In this document: positions 1-7,285 of the stretch, in pieces | Layout of the letters: every line of letters begins with the position of its first letter | How positions within the stretch are numbered: position 1 is the stretch's first letter | Assembly: GCA_002395865.1 (NCBI GenBank) | Contig: DGVE01000167.1 | Span: 1-19,999 of the forward strand | DNA from: Lachnospiraceae bacterium UBA4292 | GTDB taxonomy: Bacteria; Bacillota; Clostridia; Lachnospirales; Lachnospiraceae | DNA length: 19,999 bases | Direction of reading: 5' to 3' | The notes under the pieces: generated by a model | The model's database searches: none | Told to the model about the DNA's origin: nothing | What the model saw: the letters and a program-made list of their open reading frames with translations, nothing else | Position numbers and translations under genes: made by a program

Positions 1-786
1 GACGAGGAGCTGCAAAACGTTCAGACAAGACTCGATGTCATTGAGAATATGAAGCAGAAGTACGGAAGAAGCATCGAGGCCGTACTTGAGAGCCTTGAGA
101 AATACAGGAATGAGTATGAACAGTTAGAGCGCTTCGACGAGGAGAAGGCCGATGCGCAGATCAGGTTGGAGGAGTGCAAGAAGCAGCTGGCGGCTGAATG
201 CGGCAAGCTGACGAAGGTCAGATGTGAGGCTGCCGGGAGGCTTGAGAAGCTGATAAGCGCTTCCCTGTCGGAAATGAACTTCCTCGACAACAGGTTCGAG
301 ATAGCCTTCTCTGAGAAGGAACCATCACATGACGGCGCCGACGCGGTACAGTTTCTTATAGCGACAAACCCGGGCGAGGCCCTGAAGCCGCTCGAGAAGG
401 TGGCCAGCGGCGGAGAGCTGTCGCGTATAATGCTCGCGTTCAAGACAGTATTTGCGGATACATATCACATCGACACACTGATTTTCGACGAGATAGACGC
501 GGGTATAAGCGGTGTCACGGCCTCCTGCGTGTGCAGGAAGCTGCAGAGCGTGGCTAAGAATGCGCAGGTCATCTGCATAAGCCATCTGCCGCAGATAGTG
601 GCCGGGGCGCAGACACATTTCCTTATAGAGAAGGGTGTCAGAGACGAAAAAACATATTCGGACATAAAAAAACTGGATGGTGAGGCATCCGTCATGGAGG
701 TCGCAAGACTTCTCGGCGGTGATCATATAACCGAGAGCACCATAGAGAGCGCCAGGGAGCTGATCAGAAGCTCAGAGGTTGTATAA
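1..786 (+). CDS. recN: DNA repair protein RecN, C-terminal part (5' end outside window)
   Basis: The reading frame is open from base 1, so this is the last 261 residues of a protein that normally has about 550-560. RecN is an SMC-like ATPase that acts at DNA double-strand breaks. The fragment begins in the coiled-coil arm (charged, Leu-rich, about residues 1-80) and continues into the C-terminal ATPase lobe. That lobe shows the ABC-type signature ASGGELSRIMLAFK, the Walker B segment TLIFDEIDAGISG and the switch-histidine segment ISHLPQIVAGA, all in RecN order. The ATG at base 49 is internal and is not the start. The frame ends at TAA with no convincing terminator hairpin. The Walker A half lies upstream of the window. 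The identification is secure. Confidence 0.96.
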   Translation, partial: DEELQNVQTRLDVIENMKQKYGRSIEAVLESLEKYRNEYEQLERFDEEKADAQIRLEECKKQLAAECGKLTKVRCEAAGRLEKLISASLSEMNFLDNRFEIAFSEKEPSHDGADAVQFLIATNPGEALKPLEKVASGGELSRIMLAFKTVFADTYHIDTLIFDEIDAGISGVTASCVCRKLQSVAKNAQVICISHLPQIVAGAQTHFLIEKGVRDEKTYSDIKKLDGEASVMEVARLLGGDHITESTIESARELIRSSEVV

Positions 787-812
787 AACCTTAAAAAAAT
801 TTAAAAAACCTC

Positions 813-841
813 TTTTCTTTTTGTGTATTTTGCCTTATACT
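813..841 (+). promoter_or_regulatory. possible weak sigma-A promoter for glgA
   Basis: TATACT at 836-841 is a good -10 box. The hexamer 17 nt upstream, TTTTCT at 813-818, is a poor -35. It lies in the 104-nt recN-glgA gap, which is A/T rich and contains no clear terminator. The call is speculative. Confidence 0.3.
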
Positions 842-890
842 ACAAAGTGGGGAGAAAAATACCAACTATTAAACCTTTGGAGGTTGTGAT

Positions 891-2471
891 ATGAAGAATA
901 TTCTTTTTGTAGCCAGTGAGTGTGTTCCTTTTATCAAAACAGGAGGTCTGGCCGATGTTATCGGTTCATTGCCGAAGTATATAGACAAGACAAAGTATGA
1001 TGTCAGAGTCATCATGCCTAAGTACCTGTGCATTCCTGAAAAGTACCGCAAGGAGATGCGCTATGTGACGCATTTCTATACGGATTTCTGCTGGAGGAAC
1101 CAGTATGTTGGAGTTCTTGAGATGGAATACGAGGGAGTACATTTCTACTTCATCGACAGCGAGTTCTATTTCGGAGGTCCCTGGCCTTATCACAATATGT
1201 ACGAGGACATCGAGAAGTTCGCGTTCTTCTCAAGACAGGTCCTTTCGTGCCTGCCCCTCATAGGCTTCAGACCCGACATCATCCACTGCAATGACTGGCA
1301 GACGGGTCTTGTTCCCGTATATCTCAACGATAATTTCCAGGGCGATATGTTCTTCATGGGTATAAAGACCGTTATGACCATACACAACCTGAAGTTCCAG
1401 GGCACGTGGGATGTTGAGACGATAAAGCACATGACCGGTCTGTCGGATTACTATTTCACGGCAGATAAGCTCGAGAGCTACCACAACGGCAATCTCTTAA
1501 AGGGCGGACTTGTGTATGCGGATATCATAACCACGGTATCCGAGACCTATGCGCAGGAGATTCAGACACCTTTCTACGGAGAAGGACTGGACGGCCTGAT
1601 CGCGTCGAAGAACAACAGGCTTCTGGGTATCGTGAACGGTATCGACTACGCGGAATACGATCCCGCCACAGATTCGGCTCTGAGCGCGAACTACAACGCG
1701 GACAATTTCAGAACCGAGAAGGTAAAGAACAAGATGGCTCTGCAGCGTGAGCTGGGTCTCAAGGAAGATCCCGATGTATTCATGATCGGTATCATTTCCA
1801 GACTGACCGCGCAGAAGGGCTTTGACCTCATACAGTACATGATGGACGAGATCACTGCGGATGACATACAGCTTGTTGTTCTCGGAACCGGTGAGGGTCA
1901 GTATGAGCAGATGTTCAAGGACTACGCGGGACGTTTCCCTGAGAAGGTGTCCGCAAATATCTACTATTCGGAGGCTCTGTCCAGACGAATCTACGCAGGC
2001 TGTGATGCCTTCCTGATGCCTTCGCTCTTCGAGCCGTGCGGTCTTTCGCAGCTCATGAGCCTTCGCTACGGTACGCTTCCCATCGTCCGCGAGACCGGAG
2101 GTCTGAAGGATACCGTCATTGCTTACAATGAGTACGACAACACCGGTACAGGCTTCTCATTCGCGAACTTCAACGCACACGAGATGCTCTCGATCATGCA
2201 GTACGCGAAGGAGGTATTCTACCGCTATAAGAGCCGCTGGAACGACATGGTGGATCGCGCTATGCGACAGGACTTCTCTTGGAACGCTTCCGCGAGAAAG
2301 TACGAGGAGATGTACGCACGCCTTATCCGCGAGGCCGAGATAGAGCAGGCTGAAAATATCCGCCGCGCCGAGGAGCGCAGAAAGGCCGAGGAGGAGGCTG
2401 CCATCAAAGCCGCCCACGCCGCAGAGGCTGCGAAGAACGCGAGATTGAGCGCGCAGGGGGAAAATGAATAA
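891..2471 (+). CDS. glgA: glycogen synthase (ADP-glucose type, GT5) with charged C-terminal extension
   Basis: Transfers glucose from ADP-glucose to the non-reducing end of a growing alpha-1,4-glucan in the cytoplasm, for glycogen storage. The N-terminus carries the donor-binding K-x-G-G-L motif (KTGGLADV, residues 16-23). The C-terminal GT-B half has the family segment SLFEPCGLSQLMSLRYGTLP followed by RETGGLKDTV. The start ATG has a GGAGG seven bases upstream. The catalytic part ends near residue 479. A Glu/Ala/Arg/Lys-rich tail (about 480-526) follows that is not part of the usual enzyme of about 480 residues and looks helical. Other glg genes are not adjacent. The function is certain; the role of the tail is unknown. 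Confidence 0.96.
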   Translation: MKNILFVASECVPFIKTGGLADVIGSLPKYIDKTKYDVRVIMPKYLCIPEKYRKEMRYVTHFYTDFCWRNQYVGVLEMEYEGVHFYFIDSEFYFGGPWPYHNMYEDIEKFAFFSRQVLSCLPLIGFRPDIIHCNDWQTGLVPVYLNDNFQGDMFFMGIKTVMTIHNLKFQGTWDVETIKHMTGLSDYYFTADKLESYHNGNLLKGGLVYADIITTVSETYAQEIQTPFYGEGLDGLIASKNNRLLGIVNGIDYAEYDPATDSALSANYNADNFRTEKVKNKMALQRELGLKEDPDVFMIGIISRLTAQKGFDLIQYMMDEITADDIQLVVLGTGEGQYEQMFKDYAGRFPEKVSANIYYSEALSRRIYAGCDAFLMPSLFEPCGLSQLMSLRYGTLPIVRETGGLKDTVIAYNEYDNTGTGFSFANFNAHEMLSIMQYAKEVFYRYKSRWNDMVDRAMRQDFSWNASARKYEEMYARLIREAEIEQAENIRRAEERRKAEEEAAIKAAHAAEAAKNARLSAQGENE

Positions 2472-2481
2472 TAGTATTATT
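2467..2481. repeat. 15-bp perfect palindrome over the glgA stop codon
   Basis: AATAATAGTATTATT is a 7+1+7 perfect inverted repeat that includes the glgA TAA. It marks the point where composition changes from the mixed codons of glgA to very AT-rich DNA. It is too weak and loop-less to be a good terminator. It could be an operator or simply low-complexity sequence. Confidence 0.35.
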
Positions 2482-2512
2482 ACAGTTCAGTGGAGTATTT
2501 AGGGGAAGGGTT

Positions 2513-3106
2513 ATGAGTAAAACTTTCAATAGAGTATTGTTAATATCTCTGATAGTCATTCTTTTAGGTTTGGAATGTTTTTCAATTAAGGCTATTGCTG
2601 ACCAAGTAATACTGTCGTACAGTAAAGAAACACAGAGTTTATCGAACTGGTGCTGGGTTGCATCGGCTAAGAATGCTGTTAAATATTCATACAATACTAC
2701 AAAGCTTCAGTCAGATGCGGTTTATTATGTATATGGTAATATTTTTAATTATACTGCTAATCTTCAAAAAACTGCCTTAGCTGCTAATTATTTTTCAGAC
2801 AACACTATGAATTATTACTACACTCAGAGAGGTACAGATGTAGGCGTAAAACCTTATGAATATCTGAAAGGGAAAATTAATATTGGAAGAGTAATTATTC
2901 TATCGGCAGGATACTATGTTAATGGTGAAAGGGATGGTGGACATGATGTCACTATGCATGGATATTTCAGTTACGGATCATATGCAAGCATGATATGGTA
3001 CTTTGATCCTGATGATGGGATAGATTATGAATGTGCGTACAGTTCGTTTAAGTCAGGGAGTTTTAATGGAAGAATGTACGACGGAACGGTATATCCCACT
3101 GCGTAG
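2513..3106 (+). CDS. exported papain-like (C39-like) cysteine protease
   Basis: A 197-residue protein. Residues 8-20 form a hydrophobic signal segment, with probable cleavage after AIA at about residue 29. The mature part is a small papain-fold domain. Gln41 (oxyanion hole) lies six residues before the presumed nucleophile Cys47 in the segment SLSNWCWVA. His144 sits in GGHDVTMHGY, and Asp165 in the segment YFDPDDG. This Q-C-H-D order and spacing match bacterial papain-like/C39-like peptidases. The domain is minimal and has no ATP-binding or transport part, so it is not a bacteriocin exporter. The AGGGGAAGGG just upstream supports the ATG. The gene is far richer in AT codons than its flanks, which suggests acquisition by transfer. 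It probably forms an operon with the gene 35 nt downstream. The substrate is unknown. Confidence 0.75.
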   Translation: MSKTFNRVLLISLIVILLGLECFSIKAIADQVILSYSKETQSLSNWCWVASAKNAVKYSYNTTKLQSDAVYYVYGNIFNYTANLQKTALAANYFSDNTMNYYYTQRGTDVGVKPYEYLKGKINIGRVIILSAGYYVNGERDGGHDVTMHGYFSYGSYASMIWYFDPDDGIDYECAYSSFKSGSFNGRMYDGTVYPTA

Positions 3107-3141
3107 AGATATTTGTTGTGTATAAATGAGGGATATCAACT

Positions 3142-4032
3142 ATGAATAGATTAATTAAAACAATTTTGATCGCATTTGTATCATGTGGTTTGATTTTTAC
3201 TTCATTATTGGCATGGGCTGATGATTATATCTATGATATAAGCGAAAAAACAGGTATCAAAATTGAGATTATTTCGAAGACTGTTGATCGTTTTTACGAA
3301 GATAAGAAAAACACTCAAAACAAGTTCTCTGTAGCTTCGTATTCGTTAGAAGATGCGTATTTAGTTACTCCTTTTTCAATTTATAAAATGATCAATGCTC
3401 ATAATAGCGGATTGGCTATAGAAGACATGGCAGCTGATTATGGTAGGTTTATGCTTCCCATAGTAACAAATGATGGTAATGAAGGTATCGTTACATTTGA
3501 GTGTTCAGGAGGCCATCTTAAATATCTGGGAATGGGAGTCGCGGAAGAAGGCAGGAATATATCGGCATTGAGAATTAAGTCGGTTTTGGAAGCATGTAGC
3601 AGGCTAAAACTTGAGGTTACGGATGTAAATATTTTTATTAATGATTTATATCATATGTCTATTTCTGCTGTAGATACCGAAACCGGAAGATATTATGTTC
3701 CTTGTTCGTTTGGCTATTATGGACAGTATGGGATTGAGGATTATAGTATATATGGAGAAAATGAGTTCTGGGCGTTATTGGAGAGTGTATTTGACGAGGA
3801 GAATATGGATCCAGATTCTGACGGAGGGGTTCCGCTTAGGAATGAGATAAACGAGTCTGGTAAGAGTTCTAAGAAAAATGCTGAAAAGAAATCGATTGAT
3901 CCAATAGCTGACATGGATGCTTTTGATGACAATTCCCTTCCGTTATTTGCTTATATACTTGTAGCTGTCGGGGCGGCATGCGGGATTGCTATTTGTTTGA
4001 GAGTGTTGTTAAAGAAAAAACAAAATCTATAG
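3142..4032 (+). CDS. exported protein with C-terminal membrane anchor, unknown function
   Basis: I do not recognise the family. The 296-residue product starts with a signal peptide (basic MNRLIK, hydrophobic 8-25, probable cut after AWA at 26). It has an ectodomain of about 240 residues and ends in one hydrophobic helix (about 268-290) followed by KKK, the pattern of a single-span surface protein with its C-terminus inside. A linker before the helix (about 225-262) is rich in Asp, Glu, Ser and Lys and looks disordered. No LPxTG motif precedes the helix. The start has GAGGGA upstream. The gene lies 35 nt behind the papain-like protease and shares its AT-rich composition, so the two probably work together, for example as substrate, inhibitor or tether. 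That pairing is inference. Confidence 0.7.
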   Translation: MNRLIKTILIAFVSCGLIFTSLLAWADDYIYDISEKTGIKIEIISKTVDRFYEDKKNTQNKFSVASYSLEDAYLVTPFSIYKMINAHNSGLAIEDMAADYGRFMLPIVTNDGNEGIVTFECSGGHLKYLGMGVAEEGRNISALRIKSVLEACSRLKLEVTDVNIFINDLYHMSISAVDTETGRYYVPCSFGYYGQYGIEDYSIYGENEFWALLESVFDEENMDPDSDGGVPLRNEINESGKSSKKNAEKKSIDPIADMDAFDDNSLPLFAYILVAVGAACGIAICLRVLLKKKQNL

Positions 4033-4045
4033 TTTATTGCTATTA

Positions 4046-4080
4046 TTCCCCCATTCAAGTGTGATTATAGAGTGGGGGAT
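4046..4080 (+). terminator. hairpin terminator after the AT-rich gene pair
   Basis: The stem TCCCCCATTC pairs with GAGTGGGGGA with one G-U wobble and a loop of about 13 nt. The following bases (TTATTATTGTCTTAT) are T-rich but interrupted. It marks the right-hand limit of the AT-rich operon. Confidence 0.6.
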
Positions 4081-4145
4081 TATTATTGTCTTATGGCCGA
4101 AAGAATAATTTAGTAATAAAAGTTAACAGACATTTAAGAAATTAT

Positions 4146-4174
4146 TTGACAAACCACAATATATGGTGTATTAT
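4146..4174 (+). promoter_or_regulatory. sigma-A promoter for the HD-domain gene
   Basis: A perfect -35 TTGACA (4146-4151), a 17-nt spacer and -10 TATTAT (4169-4174). The predicted start of transcription is near 4180-4182, inside the first arm of the adjacent inverted repeat. It sits in the otherwise gene-free stretch 4033-4215. Confidence 0.8.
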
Positions 4175-4199
4175 ACCCACAACATGGATAATTGTGGGT
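4175..4199. promoter_or_regulatory. 8-bp perfect inverted repeat immediately downstream of -10 (operator or 5' hairpin)
   Basis: ACCCACAA (4175-4182) and TTGTGGGT (4192-4199) are exact reverse complements separated by 9 nt. The repeat abuts the -10 box and overlaps the predicted transcription start. It ends 4 nt before the G-rich ribosome binding site. It could be a repressor operator or a stem-loop at the 5' end of the mRNA. The TTG inside the right arm (4192) is in frame with the HD gene but is an unlikely start. Confidence 0.6.
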
Positions 4200-4215
4200 T
4201 CACGGGGGAAGGTTT

Positions 4216-4785
4216 ATGCTTACATGGTCCGAGAGAAGGAGGATGAAGAGAGAGCTTCGTCTTCTGGATAAAAAGATGGATGCAGCGCAGATATTTGATG
4301 CGGCGCAGCATTATTATACGGACCGGGAGTATATCGCCTGTGTGTCGGATATCCTGGAGAACCCCGCGTTTCGTTCCATGGGCAACTACATTATGCACGG
4401 GAATACTACCTGCAGGACACACTGCATAGACGTGTCGTATTTCAGCTACAATGTAGCTAAGAAGCTGGGACTGAATGCCGAAGCCTGCGCGAGAGCGGGA
4501 CTTCTGCATGATATGTTCCTGTATGACTGGCATGACCACATAAGGACTACCGGGAACCATTTCCACGGGCTTACGCATCCGAGAGTCGCGATGAACAATG
4601 CTTCGAAGAACTTCTGCTTAAGCTGCATGGAGAGGGATATCATACTGAAGCATATGTGGCCGCTCACGGTGGTGCCTCCTAAGTATAAGGAGGGTCTGGT
4701 CGTGTGCTATGCCGACAAATACTGCTGCGTGGCTGAGGTGCTTCGCAGGCTGTCTCACCGTTTCAGGAGGGCGCTTTCAGCGTAA
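4216..4785 (+). CDS. HD-domain metal-dependent phosphohydrolase-like protein
   Basis: A protein of 189 residues. The ATG at 4216 is preferred because GGGGGAAGG lies just upstream; an in-frame TTG at 4192 falls inside the promoter-proximal inverted repeat. HD-domain metal ligands are visible: His69 (CRTHCIDVS), the His98-Asp99 pair (ARAGLLHDMFLYDWHDH) and a late Asp in CYADKYC. HD proteins hydrolyse phosphate esters such as nucleotides, and the substrate cannot be told from this sequence. THPRVA after the core resembles segments in Clostridia HD proteins. The protein is soluble, with no other domain. It is transcribed from its own promoter, and the next gene begins 4 nt after the stop, so the two are probably co-translated. 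Confidence 0.82.
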   Translation: MLTWSERRRMKRELRLLDKKMDAAQIFDAAQHYYTDREYIACVSDILENPAFRSMGNYIMHGNTTCRTHCIDVSYFSYNVAKKLGLNAEACARAGLLHDMFLYDWHDHIRTTGNHFHGLTHPRVAMNNASKNFCLSCMERDIILKHMWPLTVVPPKYKEGLVVCYADKYCCVAEVLRRLSHRFRRALSA

Positions 4786-4789
4786 AGGG

Positions 4790-5410
4790 ATGAGCTATAT
4801 CGAACGCTATATATCTATATATAAGGAATCAGTCATCAATTTTATGGATCTGAGGCTGTTCAATATCATCAACTGGTTCTTTCTTTTCAGCATCTTCGGC
4901 TATTTTCTCGAGTGCGTGGTACTGTCCTTTGAAACGAAGAAGGTGATAGTGAACCGCGGGTTTACGAAGGGACCGTGCTGTATAATCTACGGCATGTGCG
5001 CTCTTTTTGCGACGCTCACGATAAAGCCCTTTATCTCAAATCCGGTGATATTGTTTTTTGAGTGTGCATTTATTGCGACATGCGCAGAGCTTCTCACAGC
5101 CAAGCTTATGATCAGGCTTTTCGGCGGCTTCTGGTGGGATTACTCGAACAAGCCGTTCAATTACAAGGGCATCATCTGCCTCGAGACATCGATCGGCTGG
5201 GGCTTCGTGGGACTTTTCTTCTTCTACTTCCTCGACGGCTTCTTCTTCAAGCTGGTGATGATGGTACCCGAGCTTCCCGCGCAGATCATCGCCGCGACAC
5301 TTTCTATAGTATATGTCGTGGATTTTTCAGTGTGCATGTACAGAAGGCTGAAGGGACTTGAGAGCGATACCGAGGGTGTCGGAAGACTCAAGGTGAATTC
5401 ACAGAATTAA
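4790..5410 (+). CDS. PF06541-type integral membrane protein (putative ABC transporter type IV permease)
   Basis: About 206 residues with five or six hydrophobic spans. It carries the family landmarks: FGYFLECVV in the first helix, RGFTKGPCCIIYG, and FWWDYSNKPFNYKGIICLETSIGWG. These match PF06541, annotated as putative ABC-transporter type IV although its transport role is not established. The start is uncertain. ATG 4790 lies 4 nt after the HD-gene stop, with AGGAGG about 20 nt upstream; ATG 4844 (MDLRLFNIINW) would give a product closer to the family N-terminus. No ATPase gene is adjacent, which argues against a classic ABC system. A strong terminator follows. Confidence 0.8.
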   Translation: MSYIERYISIYKESVINFMDLRLFNIINWFFLFSIFGYFLECVVLSFETKKVIVNRGFTKGPCCIIYGMCALFATLTIKPFISNPVILFFECAFIATCAELLTAKLMIRLFGGFWWDYSNKPFNYKGIICLETSIGWGFVGLFFFYFLDGFFFKLVMMVPELPAQIIAATLSIVYVVDFSVCMYRRLKGLESDTEGVGRLKVNSQN

Positions 5411-5417
5411 AACTACC

Positions 5418-5443
5418 GGGCTTCGGTTTCGAAGCCCTTTTTT
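5418..5443 (+). terminator. intrinsic terminator between the membrane protein gene and argS
   Basis: A perfect 8-bp stem GGGCTTCG/CGAAGCCC with a GTTT loop, followed at once by six T. It lies 27 nt before the argS start, leaving no room for a normal promoter between them. Confidence 0.92.
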
Positions 5444-5470
5444 AGAACTTTAAAAGGAGTGATGCAGTTT

Positions 5471-7231
5471 ATGAAGACTCTGATAAGTGAGATCAGCGCG
5501 ATAGTTTCGCAGGCATTTGCGGATTGTGGATACGATCCCGCGCTCGGAAATGTGGTGAAAAGCAGCCGTCCGGATCTTTGCGAGTTCCAGTGCAACGGGG
5601 CAATGGCCGGGTCTAAGCTGTACAGAAAAAAGCCCTATGACATAGCGTGCGAGGTCCTCGAGAAGATAGGCGAGAGGCCTGAATTCGAAACTGTCGTTGC
5701 TATCATGCCCGGTTTTTTGAATATTATATTGTCGGGTGAATATCTCGCAGACTATCTGCACCGCATATCATCTGACGCTAAGCTCGGCGCGAATACGGAG
5801 CAGACGCCTAAGAAGATCGTTATCGACTACGGCGGCCCGAATGTGGCCAAGCCTCTTCATGTGGGACACCTGCGTTCAGCCATCATCGGAGAGTCCATCA
5901 AAAGGATCTACAGGTTCTACGGCAATGATGTGACGGGTGACGTACATCTCGGCGACTGGGGCCTTCAGATGGGTCTAATAATCAAGGAACTCGAGAGCAG
6001 GAGACCGGAGCTGGTATATTTTGATGATAATTACACGGGTGAGTATCCCGAGGATGCTCCGTTTACCCTCTCAGAGCTGGAGGAGATATATCCGACCGCC
6101 AGCAAGAAGTCGAAGGAGGATGCGGAGTTTGCGGAGGCTGCGCATACGGCTACATATGAGCTTCAGCAGGGCAGAAGGGGATACCGCGCTCTGTGGAAGC
6201 AGATTCTGGCGCTGTCCATACCGGATCTGAAGAAGAATTATGAGAACCTCGACGTGCATTTCGATGTGTGGAAGGGCGAGAGCGATGCTCAGGACTACAT
6301 CGCGCCCATGATAGAGATGATGAAGGCCAAGGGTCTCGCGCAGGTCAGCGAGGGCGCGCTGATAATGGATGTGCGCGAGGAGAGCGATGCGAAGGAGATA
6401 CCACCTTGCATACTCATGAAGTCGGACGGGTCAGTGCTTTATCACACCACCGATCTGGCTACGCTTGTGCAGCGCGAGAAGGATTATGCTCCCGACAAGG
6501 TGCTCTACGTCGTGGATAAGAGGCAGGAACTGCATTTTACACAGGTCTTCCGCGCTGCAAGAAAGTCAGGTATCGTTCGACCGGAGACAGAGCTTGCGTT
6601 TCTTGGTTTCGGCACCATGAACGGTAAGGACGGTAAGCCCTACAAGACCCGCGAGGGCGGCGTCATGAGGCTCGAGAGGCTTATAAAAGAGATAAATGAC
6701 GCTGTATATGAGAAGAGCCTGGAGAGCGAGCACATAAGCGATGAGCAGGAGAGGATCGAGACCTCAAGGCTCATAGCCATGGCGGCTCTTAAGTACGGCG
6801 ATCTGTCAAACCAGGCGTCGAAGGATTATATCTTCGATATCGACCGCTTCGCTTCCTTCGACGGAAATACAGGCCCGTATTTACTTTACAACATAGTTCG
6901 CATTAAAAATATACTTGCCAAATATGACGGCAATGTATCGTTCGATAAGATATCAGAGTCTGTAAGCCCCGCACAGAAGGCTCTTATGCTTACTATGGCA
7001 TCTTATAACGATGTCCTCGACGCGGCATACTCAGAGTCCGCTCCGCACAAGCTCTGCGCGCTTTGCTACGATCTGGCGAATGCATTTAACTCGTTCTACA
7101 ATGAGACGAAGATACTCACAGAGCCCGATGAGGGCAGGAGGGCTTCTTTCATAGGACTCATCGCCCTGGTGAAGACGATGCTTGAGACCGCGATAGAGCT
7201 GCTCGGATTTGCGGCACCCGAACGCATGTAA
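5471..7231 (+). CDS. argS: arginyl-tRNA synthetase
   Basis: A class I synthetase of 586 residues that charges tRNA-Arg with arginine. The order is the N-terminal additional domain (about 1-110, with the segment SRPDLCEFQCNGAMAG), then the HIGH motif as LHVGHLRS near residue 130 in the segment YGGPNVAKPLHVGHLRS. The catalytic core follows, with VVDKRQELHFTQVF and LGFGTMNGKDGKPYKTREGG where other class I enzymes have KMSK. Many ArgRS lack a canonical KMSK, so this is normal. The anticodon-binding DALR domain is at the C-terminus (GPYLLYNIVRIKNIL onward). The ATG at 5471 has AAGGAG at 5454-5459; an in-frame GTG at 5459 overlaps that site and is rejected. No T-box leader is visible. Confidence 0.96.
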   Translation: MKTLISEISAIVSQAFADCGYDPALGNVVKSSRPDLCEFQCNGAMAGSKLYRKKPYDIACEVLEKIGERPEFETVVAIMPGFLNIILSGEYLADYLHRISSDAKLGANTEQTPKKIVIDYGGPNVAKPLHVGHLRSAIIGESIKRIYRFYGNDVTGDVHLGDWGLQMGLIIKELESRRPELVYFDDNYTGEYPEDAPFTLSELEEIYPTASKKSKEDAEFAEAAHTATYELQQGRRGYRALWKQILALSIPDLKKNYENLDVHFDVWKGESDAQDYIAPMIEMMKAKGLAQVSEGALIMDVREESDAKEIPPCILMKSDGSVLYHTTDLATLVQREKDYAPDKVLYVVDKRQELHFTQVFRAARKSGIVRPETELAFLGFGTMNGKDGKPYKTREGGVMRLERLIKEINDAVYEKSLESEHISDEQERIETSRLIAMAALKYGDLSNQASKDYIFDIDRFASFDGNTGPYLLYNIVRIKNILAKYDGNVSFDKISESVSPAQKALMLTMASYNDVLDAAYSESAPHKLCALCYDLANAFNSFYNETKILTEPDEGRRASFIGLIALVKTMLETAIELLGFAAPERM

Positions 7232-7249
7232 AAAGAATAAAAAAATCAT

Positions 7250-7285
7250 GGCTGTCAAGAAAAAACACTTGACAGCCTGCTTTTT
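7250..7285 (+). terminator. argS intrinsic terminator
   Basis: A perfect 10-bp stem GGCTGTCAAG (7250-7259) / CTTGACAGCC (7268-7277) with an 8-nt A-rich loop, then TGCTTTTT. The 3' arm also contains the -35 box of the next promoter. Confidence 0.88.

Noticed and set aside
2513..3106. Bacteriocin ABC exporter with a C39 peptidase domain
   Set aside because: The protein has a signal peptide and only one small peptidase domain, with no membrane or ATP-binding domains.
3927..3945. LPxTG-like sorting signal in the anchored protein
   Set aside because: The residues before the helix read NSLPLFAY, without the Thr-Gly of a sortase site, so a simple membrane anchor is more likely.
4086..4271. 61-codon plus-strand ORF starting at TTG
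   Set aside because: It covers the terminator tail, the promoter and the inverted repeat, lacks a ribosome binding site and overlaps the start of the HD gene.
5444..5470. T-box or other amino-acid-responsive leader for argS
   Set aside because: Only 27 nt lie between the terminator and the start codon, too short for a T-box.
6600..6660. Missing KMSK motif in ArgRS taken as a defect
   Set aside because: Many arginyl-tRNA synthetases lack a canonical KMSK, and the rest of the protein is intact.
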